A stretch of 64,000 nucleotides of DNA from Hahellaceae bacterium. GTDB lineage: Bacteria > Pseudomonadota > Gammaproteobacteria > Pseudomonadales > Oleiphilaceae. The notes below the pieces were generated by a model. It had not been told where the DNA came from, ran no database searches, and saw only the letters and a program-made list of their open reading frames with translations. Shown one piece after another: positions 7,372 to 16,553 of this stretch (the stretch's first letter is position 1; every line of letters begins with the position of its first letter). A program made the translations under genes and the position numbers. The DNA is taken from NCBI GenBank assembly GCA_016716085.1, contig JADJWY010000013.1, forward strand, positions 110,555 to 174,554. The letters are read 5' to 3'.

Positions 7372-10029
7372 TTACCTGAAGGTACTTAACAGTGTGTCAA
7401 AAAGCTGACGAGCAATCGAAACCACCTGAGCGGAGGCGTTGTAGGCTGCCTGAAACTGAATCAGCTTGCCCGCCTCTTCATCAAGGTTCACACCGGACAT
7501 TTCCTGCCATCTGTTTTCAGACTGGGTGAGCAGTGACTTCGAAGATTGGGAGTCAATTTCAACCTGACTGGCCACCGACCCCACGACCTCAACCAATTGG
7601 GAATACGCTTCGTTGTAGGTACTGACCTCCGCCCCCACGGTTCCAGTCGTTTCTAACCCCGCCATCGCAAGTGCGTTGCGGTTATCTGAGGTACCCTCCG
7701 TGTTATAATCGATCGTAAACTGATCACCTTTTTTGGGCGTACCACTGATGCCAGCCGTATAGCCGGTATAAGCGCTCACCGCGACAGGGGCTTGCTGGAA
7801 AATATTATTATTATCTGCCGTAAGGCGAACGCCCTCCTGCAGACGCACTTCAATCTGCCCTCCAATCTGCGTTCCCTCCCCACCTGGGATCGTGATGAGG
7901 CTCCCCCTCGTGGTATCCACATCCACCTTGTCACCCGCGCTACCAATAACCTCGATTTTCAGGTCCTTACCGGTGAAGGACCTCAGTGTCACCGTCGTAC
8001 CATCACTTTTGGCGGTAATTTTGAGGTCTTTAAGCGTACTATCACCATTAATGGCTTCGGCAATATCGTCCGCCGAGAATGTGCCTCCAACCGGTAATGT
8101 TAGCAACTGACCATTGATACGGAGTGTTGGCGCCGTACCTGACCCATCATCGGTAAAGTTGGTAATCGTGGCTTCGGTGTAAGCCCAGGCATCGATTCCA
8201 TTGCGGGACTTCAGGGTCGCAGCGATATCCTCAGCAGAGGCATCGTCCGCAATGGCCAGCGTAGGCTGCTGAGTGACGATACCGGTTTCCAGATCACGGA
8301 CCTGAATCGTCAGGTTCTGGGCAAGATATCCATTGGAGGTGGGTGTGGCACTGGATGCCGGGACCTGCCCTACGGTCGTTCCGAGCGCACTCAGGCCTGT
8401 CATGCCCGGCTCATCGGTAAAAATCTGGTTGGTGATCCCTTGAATATATTTCTGATTGTTCATCGGTGGAACAAGCGCCACGGGGTTAGACGGGTCAGAG
8501 TTATCCAATACCTCGTAATAGTCATCATTGATAAAGCGCACCAAAATCGGAGGCGTCATCTGGCCCGGCAGGGCAAAGGCAGGTAGCAATCCTCCGGTAA
8601 TCGGTGAGCGCACATCCAGAAGCTCGCCAGGCGTGATGCGGGCATTGCCAATATTCCCCAGATCGGTATCCGTGCGCACGGGGGACCCCAGAGCAATTTC
8701 TTCGACGCGTGTCAGGTTCATGGCAACGTCGCGGGCACCAAAGCGGGTCGGCGACACCTGAAAACTATCGCCTGTCTGAAAAGAGCCTGACTCAAACCGC
8801 AAACGCAAACCGTCAAATTCCAGATAGGCCGGAAGGTAACTGGTCAGCTTCCCTCGGGTAATCTTTTCGCCAGTATAGGCATCCGTAACCAGTACGTCGG
8901 TTGAGCTGGGGCCGGTAAATTGGACCGTGTAGTCCCGTGTGGTCAGTTCACTGCTTTCGATGACCTCTGCCAGCAGGCGCCGGTCATTTGGCAAGGCATT
9001 GCCTTCATGGGCAAACACCCTGGCAATCTGGTTGTCTTCGCTGTTGATATCATCGAAAAAGTTCTTGCCCAGATTACCCTCCAGATCCACGCCCAGCTGG
9101 TGCTGCTGGTTAATGGTATCGGCAAGCACAAAGGCAATGCGCCCCATCGAGTTAAGCGCCTCACGCAGAATTTCATCGCGGAATTTTAAGACGCCACCCA
9201 GCCCACCACCGGTTATTTGACTGGTAATATTGGTTTGCTGGCCGTTCTCGCTGACCCGAATATCCAAACGCGTTGGGTCTTCCTCGCTCTTCTCAACAGT
9301 CAACACATTGGCCCGGTTTCCAACCACCAGCGACTGCCCATTGCCAATCAGGACGTTGATCTGCCCTTCAACGCCCGGAATGGCCGTCACACTGACGATT
9401 TCGGAGAGGTCTCGCAGAATTTTCTCGCGCTGATCCATCAGATCGTTGGGCGATTTGCCCTGAGCATTGCCCTGGCTGGAGGAAATCGCCAGGTTAACCT
9501 GGGCCAGCCCGTTAGCAAGGCTGTTAATGCGCGTAACTTGGGCACGGATATCCTGATCGACCGTGCGGGCCTGTGAATCAAGTCGGTTGTAGAGCACGCC
9601 AAAGCGGTTCACCAGCCCCTGGGCCTGAGTCAGAACTAATTGTCGCTCGGGTACCGAAGACGGATCATCGGCCGCACTTTGCAAAGCACTGAAAAAACTG
9701 CTCATCGCGGGTGAAAGGCCCGTCGTGGCATCCGCCAGCAGGCTATCAATCTGGGCAACGTTCACTCTAAGCTTTTCAACATTGGAGTAGATGGACTGGT
9801 CGATTCGGACCTGATCGGTCAGGTACTGGTCGGTCAGACGTTTGATGTCTGTGATGGAAACGCCCGTGCCCAGATAGCCGGCACCAATGTATTGTGAACG
9901 GCTTTCTGCCATCTCCACACGCTGCCGGGTATAGCCCTCGGTATTGGCATTGGTGACGTTATTACCGGTAACCGCCAGGGCTGCCTGATGCGCTTTTAAT
10001 CCAGTCAGTCCAATGTTGATAATGCTCAT
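7372..10029 (-). CDS. flgK: FlgK, hook-filament junction protein, enlarged
   Basis: An 885-residue axial protein, against 547 in E. coli. The N-terminal rod-type motif (ALAVTGNNVTNANTEGYTRQRV) and C-terminal NLDEEAGKLIQFQAAYNASA helix are standard. The extra length is in residues ~440-760, including a block (566-744) that resembles an insert in FlgE: it begins NGYLAQ, contains LRING and EDIAATL-type helices, and ends GGQIEVRLQEGVRL. This looks like a flagellin-IN-type surface domain. The start ATG overlaps the flgJ stop by 4 bp (ATGA), suggesting translational coupling. Confidence 0.96.
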   Translation of the reverse strand: MSIINIGLTGLKAHQAALAVTGNNVTNANTEGYTRQRVEMAESRSQYIGAGYLGTGVSITDIKRLTDQYLTDQVRIDQSIYSNVEKLRVNVAQIDSLLADATTGLSPAMSSFFSALQSAADDPSSVPERQLVLTQAQGLVNRFGVLYNRLDSQARTVDQDIRAQVTRINSLANGLAQVNLAISSSQGNAQGKSPNDLMDQREKILRDLSEIVSVTAIPGVEGQINVLIGNGQSLVVGNRANVLTVEKSEEDPTRLDIRVSENGQQTNITSQITGGGLGGVLKFRDEILREALNSMGRIAFVLADTINQQHQLGVDLEGNLGKNFFDDINSEDNQIARVFAHEGNALPNDRRLLAEVIESSELTTRDYTVQFTGPSSTDVLVTDAYTGEKITRGKLTSYLPAYLEFDGLRLRFESGSFQTGDSFQVSPTRFGARDVAMNLTRVEEIALGSPVRTDTDLGNIGNARITPGELLDVRSPITGGLLPAFALPGQMTPPILVRFINDDYYEVLDNSDPSNPVALVPPMNNQKYIQGITNQIFTDEPGMTGLSALGTTVGQVPASSATPTSNGYLAQNLTIQVRDLETGIVTQQPTLAIADDASAEDIAATLKSRNGIDAWAYTEATITNFTDDGSGTAPTLRINGQLLTLPVGGTFSADDIAEAINGDSTLKDLKITAKSDGTTVTLRSFTGKDLKIEVIGSAGDKVDVDTTRGSLITIPGGEGTQIGGQIEVRLQEGVRLTADNNNIFQQAPVAVSAYTGYTAGISGTPKKGDQFTIDYNTEGTSDNRNALAMAGLETTGTVGAEVSTYNEAYSQLVEVVGSVASQVEIDSQSSKSLLTQSENRWQEMSGVNLDEEAGKLIQFQAAYNASAQVVSIARQLFDTLLSTFR
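7798..8334 (-). other. Inserted domain of FlgK (residues ~566-744) resembling the FlgE insert
   Basis: This is the partner of the FlgE insert at 15431-15946, with the same order of motifs over about 175 residues. In the flagellar literature such surface domains are variable and are often called flagellin-IN or hook D-domains; assignment to a named family was not tested. Confidence 0.6.
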
Positions 10030-11117
10030 AAGGGGCTCTCCCCGGCATTTTCATTACGCGACATCCAGTCGATACGGGCGCGTTGAACGGCTTCGCTCTG
10101 ATAGATCTGCTCGATCTTCCGGGCGTAGGCCGGGTCAGTTGCATAACCGGCGTTCTGAAGCGCCTGCAGGTAGGCTTTAGGGTCCTCCGCAGAGGCAACT
10201 GCATGCTCGTAACGGGGTTGATTTTTAACAAACTGCAGGTAATCGGTAAAGCTGTCTTCAAACGAGGTATAGGCCCGGAACGGTGCCATCTCCTTTACCG
10301 CCCTCCCATGGACATATTCCGTCGTGGAAACGGTGGCAACCTCACCCTCCCAGCGCTTATCTGCTTTGATACCAAACAGATTGTAGGAAGGCTCGCCATT
10401 GGCATGCCGAATCATGTGCTTGCCCCAGCCAGTCTCCAGAGCGGACTGTGCAACCAGTACGGCAGGGTCGACCCCTAGCTTTTCAGCCACACGCGCCGCC
10501 GCCGGATAGACATGGTCAATATAGGCTTCAGGACTTTCAAAGCTGTCTGGCACAGCCGTCTCTAAACTTTGCGCACGGGAGAGTGGCGCCTGAACAGGGC
10601 GGGAAGGCAGTGAGATGCCTTCATGTCGTGCATCCGAACGATCACGGATGCCGGCATGACGTAAATTCAGTTTTTCAGATAACGATGCGGGTTGAACCGG
10701 CCCTTCGATCTGAGAGGCCAACAACGGCCGCCCGAGACGATGGGCGGACACACGGCTCAACGCGGTTTTTTCCTCCTGGGACAACGCTACCTCACTCTGA
10801 GTGGCGTCCCTGGCGCCCAGCTGTCGGGCCAGCATATCGGCAAGCCCCATGCCACGCTGATTGGAGAGGTTAATGCTCAGCTGCTGATCCAACATATCAC
10901 GGTAAACCTGACTCGCATTGTCATGAAACGGGTTTCCCTCTTCGAATACCGCATTGACCGCTCGCATTGACTTTAACATCATGCTGGTCATAAAGGATTC
11001 GAATTGGCGAGAGGTCGCCCGAATAGCCTCATCCTTATCCACATTCTTGCCACGCAGTTTCTGAACCGCGTTGACATCGGTGTAGACGGAGGCCTGATCC
11101 ACAATGCGATTATTCAT
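10026..11117 (-). CDS. flgJ: FlgJ, rod-cap protein with peptidoglycan hydrolase domain
   Basis: A 363-residue periplasmic protein. The N-terminal rod-binding half includes ATSRQFESFMTSMMLKSMR and GNPFHDNASQVYRDMLDQQLS. After a variable linker the C-terminal half is a glucosaminidase (muramidase-type) domain with VAQSALETGWGKHM, YNLFGIKA and the RAYTSFEDSFTDY segment. This two-domain form, as in E. coli and Pseudomonas, opens the peptidoglycan for the growing rod. It sits between flgI (11-bp gap) and flgK (4-bp overlap). Confidence 0.96.
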   Translation of the reverse strand: MNNRIVDQASVYTDVNAVQKLRGKNVDKDEAIRATSRQFESFMTSMMLKSMRAVNAVFEEGNPFHDNASQVYRDMLDQQLSINLSNQRGMGLADMLARQLGARDATQSEVALSQEEKTALSRVSAHRLGRPLLASQIEGPVQPASLSEKLNLRHAGIRDRSDARHEGISLPSRPVQAPLSRAQSLETAVPDSFESPEAYIDHVYPAAARVAEKLGVDPAVLVAQSALETGWGKHMIRHANGEPSYNLFGIKADKRWEGEVATVSTTEYVHGRAVKEMAPFRAYTSFEDSFTDYLQFVKNQPRYEHAVASAEDPKAYLQALQNAGYATDPAYARKIEQIYQSEAVQRARIDWMSRNENAGESPL

Positions 11118-11128
11118 GACACCGCCCT

Positions 11129-12253
11129 CTATATGACGATTATCTCGGCTCGTAAGGCCCCCGCCTGTTTCAAGGCTTCGAGGACCGCCATGACATCACC
11201 CGGTGCGGCGCCGACCTGATTGACTGCGCGAACAATCTCATTCAGTGTCGTAGCCGCCCCAAACTTAAACATTCTCACAGGCTCCTGATTCACAGCCACA
11301 TTTGATTGAGGTGTGACAACGGTCTGCCCACCTGAAAGCGCGTTAGGTTGACTGACTTCAGGATTTTCCGAAATGGTGACCGTGAGATTGCCGTGTGTAA
11401 CTGCCGCCGGGAGCACTTTCACATTCTGCCCCACGACAATGGTGCCTGTGCGGGAGTTGATCACGACTTTTGCAATGCCTTCCGCCGGGTCAACTTCCAG
11501 GTTTTCCAGAATCGACCAGAAACTGACTCGCTGCGAGGGATCACGCGGTGCCATCACCCGAATACTGGCAGCATCCAGCGCCATCGCAGACTCAGCGCCC
11601 AAGAGATCGGTAATGCGGTCCTGCACCCGACGTGCGGTCGTGAAATCTGGGTTATGGAGGTTCAGGGTCAGGCTATCGCCCTCGCCAAACGCGGTCGGTA
11701 CCGTTCGCTCAACAGTTGCGCCGTTAGGAATACGTCCCACACTGGGGACATTGACAGTGATTTTCGAGCCATCGGCCCCTTCCGCGCCAAAACCTCCGAC
11801 AATCAGATTTCCCTGCGCCGTGGCGTACACTTTGCCGTCCGCCCCTTTTAACTGCGTCAACAACAGGCTTCCACCACGCAAACTTTTGGCATTGCCGATG
11901 GAGGACGCAGTGATGTCAATTTTCTGGCCCGGCTTGGAAAACGCGGGCAGTTCCGCATGCAGCGACACCGCCGCCACGTTCTTAAGGTTCGGGTTCGTCC
12001 CCGGCGGAATCGAAATTCCAAAGCGATTCATCATGTTGCGGAAGGTTTGATCGGTAAATGGCGCTTTATCCCCCGTGCCATCCAGCCCCACGACCAGGCC
12101 ATATCCGACCAACTGGTTGGATCGTACGCCTTCGATACTGACAATATCCTTAAGGCGCTCGGCATGCGCCAGATCTGGCCGCCACGCGACGAGCATCAGG
12201 AGGGCAAGCACGCAGATATATTTCAGCACATCGTCTTTCACAAAGGCCACCAT
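11129..12253 (-). CDS. flgI: FlgI, flagellar P-ring protein
   Basis: A 374-residue periplasmic protein that forms the P-ring bushing in the peptidoglycan layer. It has a signal peptide (hydrophobic LKYICVLALLMLVAW, probable cleavage after AHA) followed by the family signature ERLKDIVSIEGVRSNQLVGYGLVVGLDGTGD in two contiguous pieces. The C-terminal LNEIVRAVNQVGAAPGDVMAVLEALKQAGAL motif, read in order, is also diagnostic. The reading frame overlaps the end of flgH by 16 bp, and a GTG at 12241 that overlaps the flgH stop is an alternative start. Confidence 0.96.
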   Translation of the reverse strand: MVAFVKDDVLKYICVLALLMLVAWRPDLAHAERLKDIVSIEGVRSNQLVGYGLVVGLDGTGDKAPFTDQTFRNMMNRFGISIPPGTNPNLKNVAAVSLHAELPAFSKPGQKIDITASSIGNAKSLRGGSLLLTQLKGADGKVYATAQGNLIVGGFGAEGADGSKITVNVPSVGRIPNGATVERTVPTAFGEGDSLTLNLHNPDFTTARRVQDRITDLLGAESAMALDAASIRVMAPRDPSQRVSFWSILENLEVDPAEGIAKVVINSRTGTIVVGQNVKVLPAAVTHGNLTVTISENPEVSQPNALSGGQTVVTPQSNVAVNQEPVRMFKFGAATTLNEIVRAVNQVGAAPGDVMAVLEALKQAGALRAEIIVI

Positions 12254-12927
12254 TCGCTGTTAAAGAACTCCATCAACCATCCCTGCCGATTGACGCTGGC
12301 AAAGGCGCCCGTCGCACTGTAGGCGATGCGGGCATCGGCGATCTTGGTGGAGAGAATTGTATTGTCTACCGTTATATCCTCCGGGCGAACCAGCCCCGTC
12401 AATCGGATGAACTCATCGCCTTCCGCCAGGGTCAACCACTTTTCTCCCCGAATTCTCAGCAAGCCATTGGGGAGGACCTCGGAGACCGTCACGCTGATAT
12501 TGCCGGAAAGGTTATTGCTTTGACCGGCATCGGCCTCCCCCTCCGCAGTCCGCTCCTGACTCGTATTCGTCAACATACTCAGATTGTTTGCTGAAATACC
12601 CGTTCCAAGAAAGCTCGGCTCATTGAAGGTCAGCTCTGATTTTTTCTTGGCTGAGCTATCCGTTTTCTTGGAGGCCTGGGTTTTTTCCTGCAAGGTCACA
12701 GTCAGTACATCGCCCACACCATGGGCAATCCGGTCACCGAACAGGCTATAATTCGGCGCGGCAGAATAGAGCGATCCATTGATGGGCGCGGGCAAGCGCA
12801 TGGATTCAGGCGCGATCGGCGCATAACCGGGATCACCGGGCTTGACTGCCTCTCGGGTCATGGGCGTGCAGGCGCTGCTCACCCACGCGAGTAGTGCTAT
12901 CCCCGTCCACTGCTTCAATTTATCCAT
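12238..12927 (-). CDS. flgH: FlgH, flagellar L-ring lipoprotein
   Basis: A 229-residue outer-membrane lipoprotein that forms the L-ring. The lipobox VSSAC lies after a short signal peptide (cysteine near residue 20). FlgH signatures include GSLYSAAPNYSLFGDRIAHGVGDVLTV in two pieces, VTVSEVLPNGLLRIRGEKW and VRPEDITVDNTI, ending in the conserved GWLMEFFN segment. It lies 37 bp downstream of flgG and overlaps flgI. Confidence 0.96.
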   Translation of the reverse strand: MDKLKQWTGIALLAWVSSACTPMTREAVKPGDPGYAPIAPESMRLPAPINGSLYSAAPNYSLFGDRIAHGVGDVLTVTLQEKTQASKKTDSSAKKKSELTFNEPSFLGTGISANNLSMLTNTSQERTAEGEADAGQSNNLSGNISVTVSEVLPNGLLRIRGEKWLTLAEGDEFIRLTGLVRPEDITVDNTILSTKIADARIAYSATGAFASVNRQGWLMEFFNSEWWPL

Positions 12928-12964
12928 GTCAGCCCCCTGTTACCTTCGCGGATGACCGCCTCAA

Positions 12965-13750
12965 TTACATGTTCTGAGTCACGTATTGCAGCATCTGGTC
13001 TGCGGTACTGACGACTTTCGCATTCATTTCGTAGGCGCGCTGGGTGGTGATCATATTGACCATTTCCTCAACGATTTCGACGTTAGAGGTTTCCAGGGCA
13101 CCTTGAACCAGGGTACCCAATCCCTGTAGTCCAGGCGTTCCCTCTTGCGGATCGCCGGAAGCACCGGTTTGACGGAACAAATTGCCGCCAATGGCCTGAA
13201 GGCCCGTGGGGTTGATGAAATCGACCGTGGTGATATTGCCAATCTGGGTCGGCGCTGTGTCGCCCGCGATCATCACGCTGACCGTGCCGTCACTGCCAAT
13301 CGTCATGTTGGTGGCATCTTGTGGGACGGTGATTCCCGGCTCCAGTGGATAGCCTTCTGCGGTGACGACGTCTCCGTCCTGGTTAATTTCGAGTTGACCA
13401 TCGCGGGTATAGGTGATCGTGCCATCCGGCATCAGAATCTGTAGAAAGCCACGCCCATCAATGGCAACATCTAAGGGTTGGTCTGTGACCTGCAGATTAC
13501 CCTCGGTAAACATCTTTTGGGTTGCAACCACACGGACACCGGTTCCCAATTGCAAACCGGAAGGCAGTGTTGAATCCTGAGAGGACTGGCCACCAGGCTG
13601 ACGCTTGACTTGATACAGCAGATCCTGAAAGACCGCCCGATCACGTTTGAAACCCGTTGTATTAACGTTAGCCAGGTTGTTTGAGATGGTCTTGAGGGCA
13701 GTATCTTGCGCACCCAGACCGGATTTACTCACCCAAAGAGCACCGTGCAT
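12965..13750 (-). CDS. flgG: FlgG, distal rod protein
   Basis: A 261-residue distal rod subunit. The N-terminus MHGALWVSKSGLGAQDTAL with ISNNLANVNTTGFKRDR, and the C-terminal NVEIVEEMVNMITTQRAYE motif, identify FlgG. An ATG two codons upstream (13756) is also in frame, but AGGAG lies only 1 nt from it and 7 nt from the ATG at 13750, so the latter is the better start and matches the usual MxxALWVxKTG start of the family. Confidence 0.96.
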   Translation of the reverse strand: MHGALWVSKSGLGAQDTALKTISNNLANVNTTGFKRDRAVFQDLLYQVKRQPGGQSSQDSTLPSGLQLGTGVRVVATQKMFTEGNLQVTDQPLDVAIDGRGFLQILMPDGTITYTRDGQLEINQDGDVVTAEGYPLEPGITVPQDATNMTIGSDGTVSVMIAGDTAPTQIGNITTVDFINPTGLQAIGGNLFRQTGASGDPQEGTPGLQGLGTLVQGALETSNVEIVEEMVNMITTQRAYEMNAKVVSTADQMLQYVTQNM

Positions 13751-13809
13751 AAGCATTCTCCTGTTTGATCCTCAGCGAACGGCGGAAAATTGCCACCGTT
13801 CGCCTCTTA

Positions 13810-14565
13810 TCAGGAGTTCTGCAATAAGCGTGCCGCACTCTCCGTATTTTGATCCGCTGTCGTCATCAGCTTGATTTGCATCTCAAATTGACGGGACAGG
13901 GCCATGATTTGAGTCATTTCGTCGACTGCGTTGACGTTAGACGATTCGAGATAGCCGGATGCGACTCTCACAGTGCCGTCAGCCGGAGCGGTGGGTGTCT
14001 GGCCCTGCGGATTTTTCTTCATCCGCATCAGGCCATCCTCGCCTTTTTCCATTTGTTTAGGATCTGGGTTGACCAGTTTAATCCGGTCAATTTCGGCAAT
14101 TTCATCGGGTTGTTGGCCTACGCCCACAATAGAAATAACCCCATCCACGCCAATCGTCATGGAATCTGCCGGAGGAATGACAAGCGGCCCTCCATTGCCT
14201 TTAACCGGCAACCCGGCACCCGTCCTCAATACACCATTGACATCGACCTGCAATTCGCCCTCGCGGGTATAGGCCTCTGAGCCATCTGCGGCCTGCACGG
14301 CAATCCAACCGTCACCTTGTACGGCAACATCAAGATCCCGCCCAGTCTGAATCGCGCTGCCCGGCGCCATGTCGGTCGCCGGGCGCTCAGTCATGGCATA
14401 GGCCCGTGTTGGATAATGCTCCCCAAACACTGGCATACTGCGCGCCTGATTAAAATCTGCCTTGAACCCGGTGGTATTGACGTTTGCCAGGTTGTTAGCG
14501 TGCCCTCGCTGGGCCAGCATATTCTGCTTGGCCCCGCTCATCGCGATATAAAGCGCCTTATCCAT
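13810..14565 (-). CDS. flgF: FlgF, proximal rod protein
   Basis: A 251-residue rod subunit beginning MDKALYIAMSGAKQNMLAQ with NNLANVNTTGFKADF, the typical FlgF start. It carries the flagellar basal-body core segment in the middle (GDGWIAVQAADGSEAYTR) and ends with SSNVNAVDEMTQIMALSRQFE. It is separated from flgE by 13 bp and from flgG by about 60 bp, all on the same strand. Confidence 0.95.
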   Translation of the reverse strand: MDKALYIAMSGAKQNMLAQRGHANNLANVNTTGFKADFNQARSMPVFGEHYPTRAYAMTERPATDMAPGSAIQTGRDLDVAVQGDGWIAVQAADGSEAYTREGELQVDVNGVLRTGAGLPVKGNGGPLVIPPADSMTIGVDGVISIVGVGQQPDEIAEIDRIKLVNPDPKQMEKGEDGLMRMKKNPQGQTPTAPADGTVRVASGYLESSNVNAVDEMTQIMALSRQFEMQIKLMTTADQNTESAARLLQNS

Positions 14566-14578
14566 TGCTTAATCCCCT

Positions 14579-16519
14579 TTATCTGAGGTTAATAATGGTC
14601 TGAGTCACCGTATTGGCCGACTCAATGGTCTTCGCGTTGGCCTGATAGTTTCGCTGTGCGATGATCAGATTAACCAACTGCTCTGACAACTCAACGTTCG
14701 ATTCTTCCAAAGAGCTCGCGCGAATCGTTCCCAATGTTGCGGTACCCGGCGCACCAATGATGGGGTTACCCGATGAAAACGTTTCCACCCAACTGGTATC
14801 CCCCACTGGCGCCAACCCATTGACATCATTAAAACTGGCCAGCGCAACCTGTCCCAGAACCTGAGACTCCCCGTTGGTGTACCGCGCAAAAATATTACCG
14901 GTATCAGCTACATCCAGACCAATCAGCCGCCCTGTGGCAAACCCATCCTGACGCAGATCATTCACGGCGAACGGACCGCCGAATTGGGTCGCTGACGATA
15001 AATCGATGGTGAAGTTAGAACTTGTCGGCGGATTCGGAATCGGCAAGATACCACCTGAAATGACGTTCAAGGGCCCCTCAGCACCATTCGGTTCTCCATT
15101 GGCGTCCAGTGGCGTCCAGTTAGACACCAGAATTTGATCTGAGAGGATATTGTTGATTGAACCGTCCTCATTAAATACCAGACTGTACCCTGCTCGGGTT
15201 GGATCCCCTCCGGGTGTCAACGGATCGCCCACATCACGCCCATCGATCATCACATACATGGTCCACAAATTGGATTCATTGCCACTGCCACGGGGCTCTT
15301 TCACGAAATACATGGTCTGCACATGCGGATTACCCAAACTGTCATAGATCGTGGTACTGGTCGCATGGTTGTAGGTCGCTTCGTCGGTCGGATCAAACGC
15401 ATTGTTCACGTAAGGGGTTCCCTCGAAGGTATCGAAGATGTCTGACGAGGTACTTGCCAACGTAATCCCGTCTTCCAGGGTCAGGTTAATTTGCCCTCCT
15501 ACCGTGGCCTGGGTCGACGACGAACTTAAGGACACCGAAGATGAGGCGGCAGAGCTTCCCACCACGTCGAAGCCATCGGTGTTATCGCCACTGAAGTCAA
15601 ATTGCAGGTTATTCCCACGGCTACTGGACACTACCAGATCCCCGGAGCTATCAAGAATGGCTGTCACCCCGACCAGGGACGGTGAATTGTTAATGGCATT
15701 ACCCAGTGCCGTCAGATCGGTGGCACCATCAAAAGGCACGCCGTTAATCGTGACCCGCATAACCCCAGATGAGTTATTGAAGGTGGCGGCAGGAATGGTG
15801 GCTTGTGAAGTAGCCGATGCTTCGACGCCATTGATAGCGTTAAATTGTGCTGCAATGGCCCCTGCTTCACTGTTGGCCGGAATCACGATGTCAGTCGTGG
15901 TTCCGTCTGCCAGCGTCACGGTGACGGTTTGGGCCGTGTAACCATTCAGGGTACCTAACGTCGCAACGCCGATATCGCCGCCATCTGAGGCTAGGGTTTG
16001 TCCACGTTCAACCTTAACCTCCTGTGTCGCATCAAGGTTAACTTCAGCCTCAACACCCGTAGTTCTGACGGGCGGCAAGTTGGTTGTACTCACCGCCAGA
16101 TCGCCAAGCACACCGCCCAGCACCCCCTCCTCATTGGCAGGAAATCCTTGCAAGCGGCTGCCCGAGCTGTTCACCACGAAACCATCCTTATCCACAGCAA
16201 AGGCGCCGGCACGCGTATAGGCGCGACCACCACTGGAATCGTCAATGATGAAGAAGCCATTCCCGTTGATGGCCAGATCCAGACCGTTATCGGTAAAGGA
16301 AATGTTCCCCTGTGAAAACTGCTGGCGAATGTTCTGGACGCGAACCCCATCCCCGACCGGATTTGAACCCAGGCCCAAATAGGAGTTGGCATACAGGTCT
16401 GCGAATTCCACACGCGACGATTTGTACCCCATGGTACTGGCGTTGGCGATATTGTTGCCAGTTACTTCCAGATCAACACTGGCAGCCCGGATACCTGTCA
16501 AGGCGACATTGAACGGCAT
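14579..16519 (-). CDS. flgE: FlgE, flagellar hook protein, enlarged
   Basis: A 646-residue hook subunit, against 402 in E. coli and about 460 in Pseudomonas. The N-terminus (MPFNVALTGIRAASVDLEV, GNNIANASTMGYKSSRVEF) and C-terminus (ESNVELSEQLVNLIIAQRN) are canonical. Between residues ~192 and 363 lies an insert beginning NGYTAQTVTVTLADG and ending GGQINLTLEDGITL, which resembles the insert in FlgK (same order of motifs: NGY-AQ, AIAA helix, ATI, RVTING, NAIN helix, GGQI). Otherwise the reading frame is clean. It lies 34 bp after flgD. Confidence 0.95.
   Translation of the reverse strand: MPFNVALTGIRAASVDLEVTGNNIANASTMGYKSSRVEFADLYANSYLGLGSNPVGDGVRVQNIRQQFSQGNISFTDNGLDLAINGNGFFIIDDSSGGRAYTRAGAFAVDKDGFVVNSSGSRLQGFPANEEGVLGGVLGDLAVSTTNLPPVRTTGVEAEVNLDATQEVKVERGQTLASDGGDIGVATLGTLNGYTAQTVTVTLADGTTTDIVIPANSEAGAIAAQFNAINGVEASATSQATIPAATFNNSSGVMRVTINGVPFDGATDLTALGNAINNSPSLVGVTAILDSSGDLVVSSSRGNNLQFDFSGDNTDGFDVVGSSAASSSVSLSSSSTQATVGGQINLTLEDGITLASTSSDIFDTFEGTPYVNNAFDPTDEATYNHATSTTIYDSLGNPHVQTMYFVKEPRGSGNESNLWTMYVMIDGRDVGDPLTPGGDPTRAGYSLVFNEDGSINNILSDQILVSNWTPLDANGEPNGAEGPLNVISGGILPIPNPPTSSNFTIDLSSATQFGGPFAVNDLRQDGFATGRLIGLDVADTGNIFARYTNGESQVLGQVALASFNDVNGLAPVGDTSWVETFSSGNPIIGAPGTATLGTIRASSLEESNVELSEQLVNLIIAQRNYQANAKTIESANTVTQTIINLR
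15431..15946 (-). other. Inserted domain of FlgE (residues ~192-363) resembling the FlgK insert
   Basis: By eye this segment aligns with FlgK residues ~566-744 (7798-8334): NGYTAQ/NGYLAQ, AGAIAAQFNAINGVEA/EDIAATLKSRNGIDA, ATI/ATI, VTING/LRING, NAIN/EAIN, and GGQINLTLEDGITL/GGQIEVRLQEGVRL. The order and spacing of motifs are conserved, so common ancestry is likely. Confidence 0.6.
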
Positions 16520-16553
16520 AACTCACCTCGTCTGACTAAAATGGCCTGTTGAA

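Noticed and set aside
7792..9576. Several 70-120-residue forward frames opposite flgK
   Set aside because: No ribosome binding sites, no family resemblance, and complete overlap with a well-supported coding frame.
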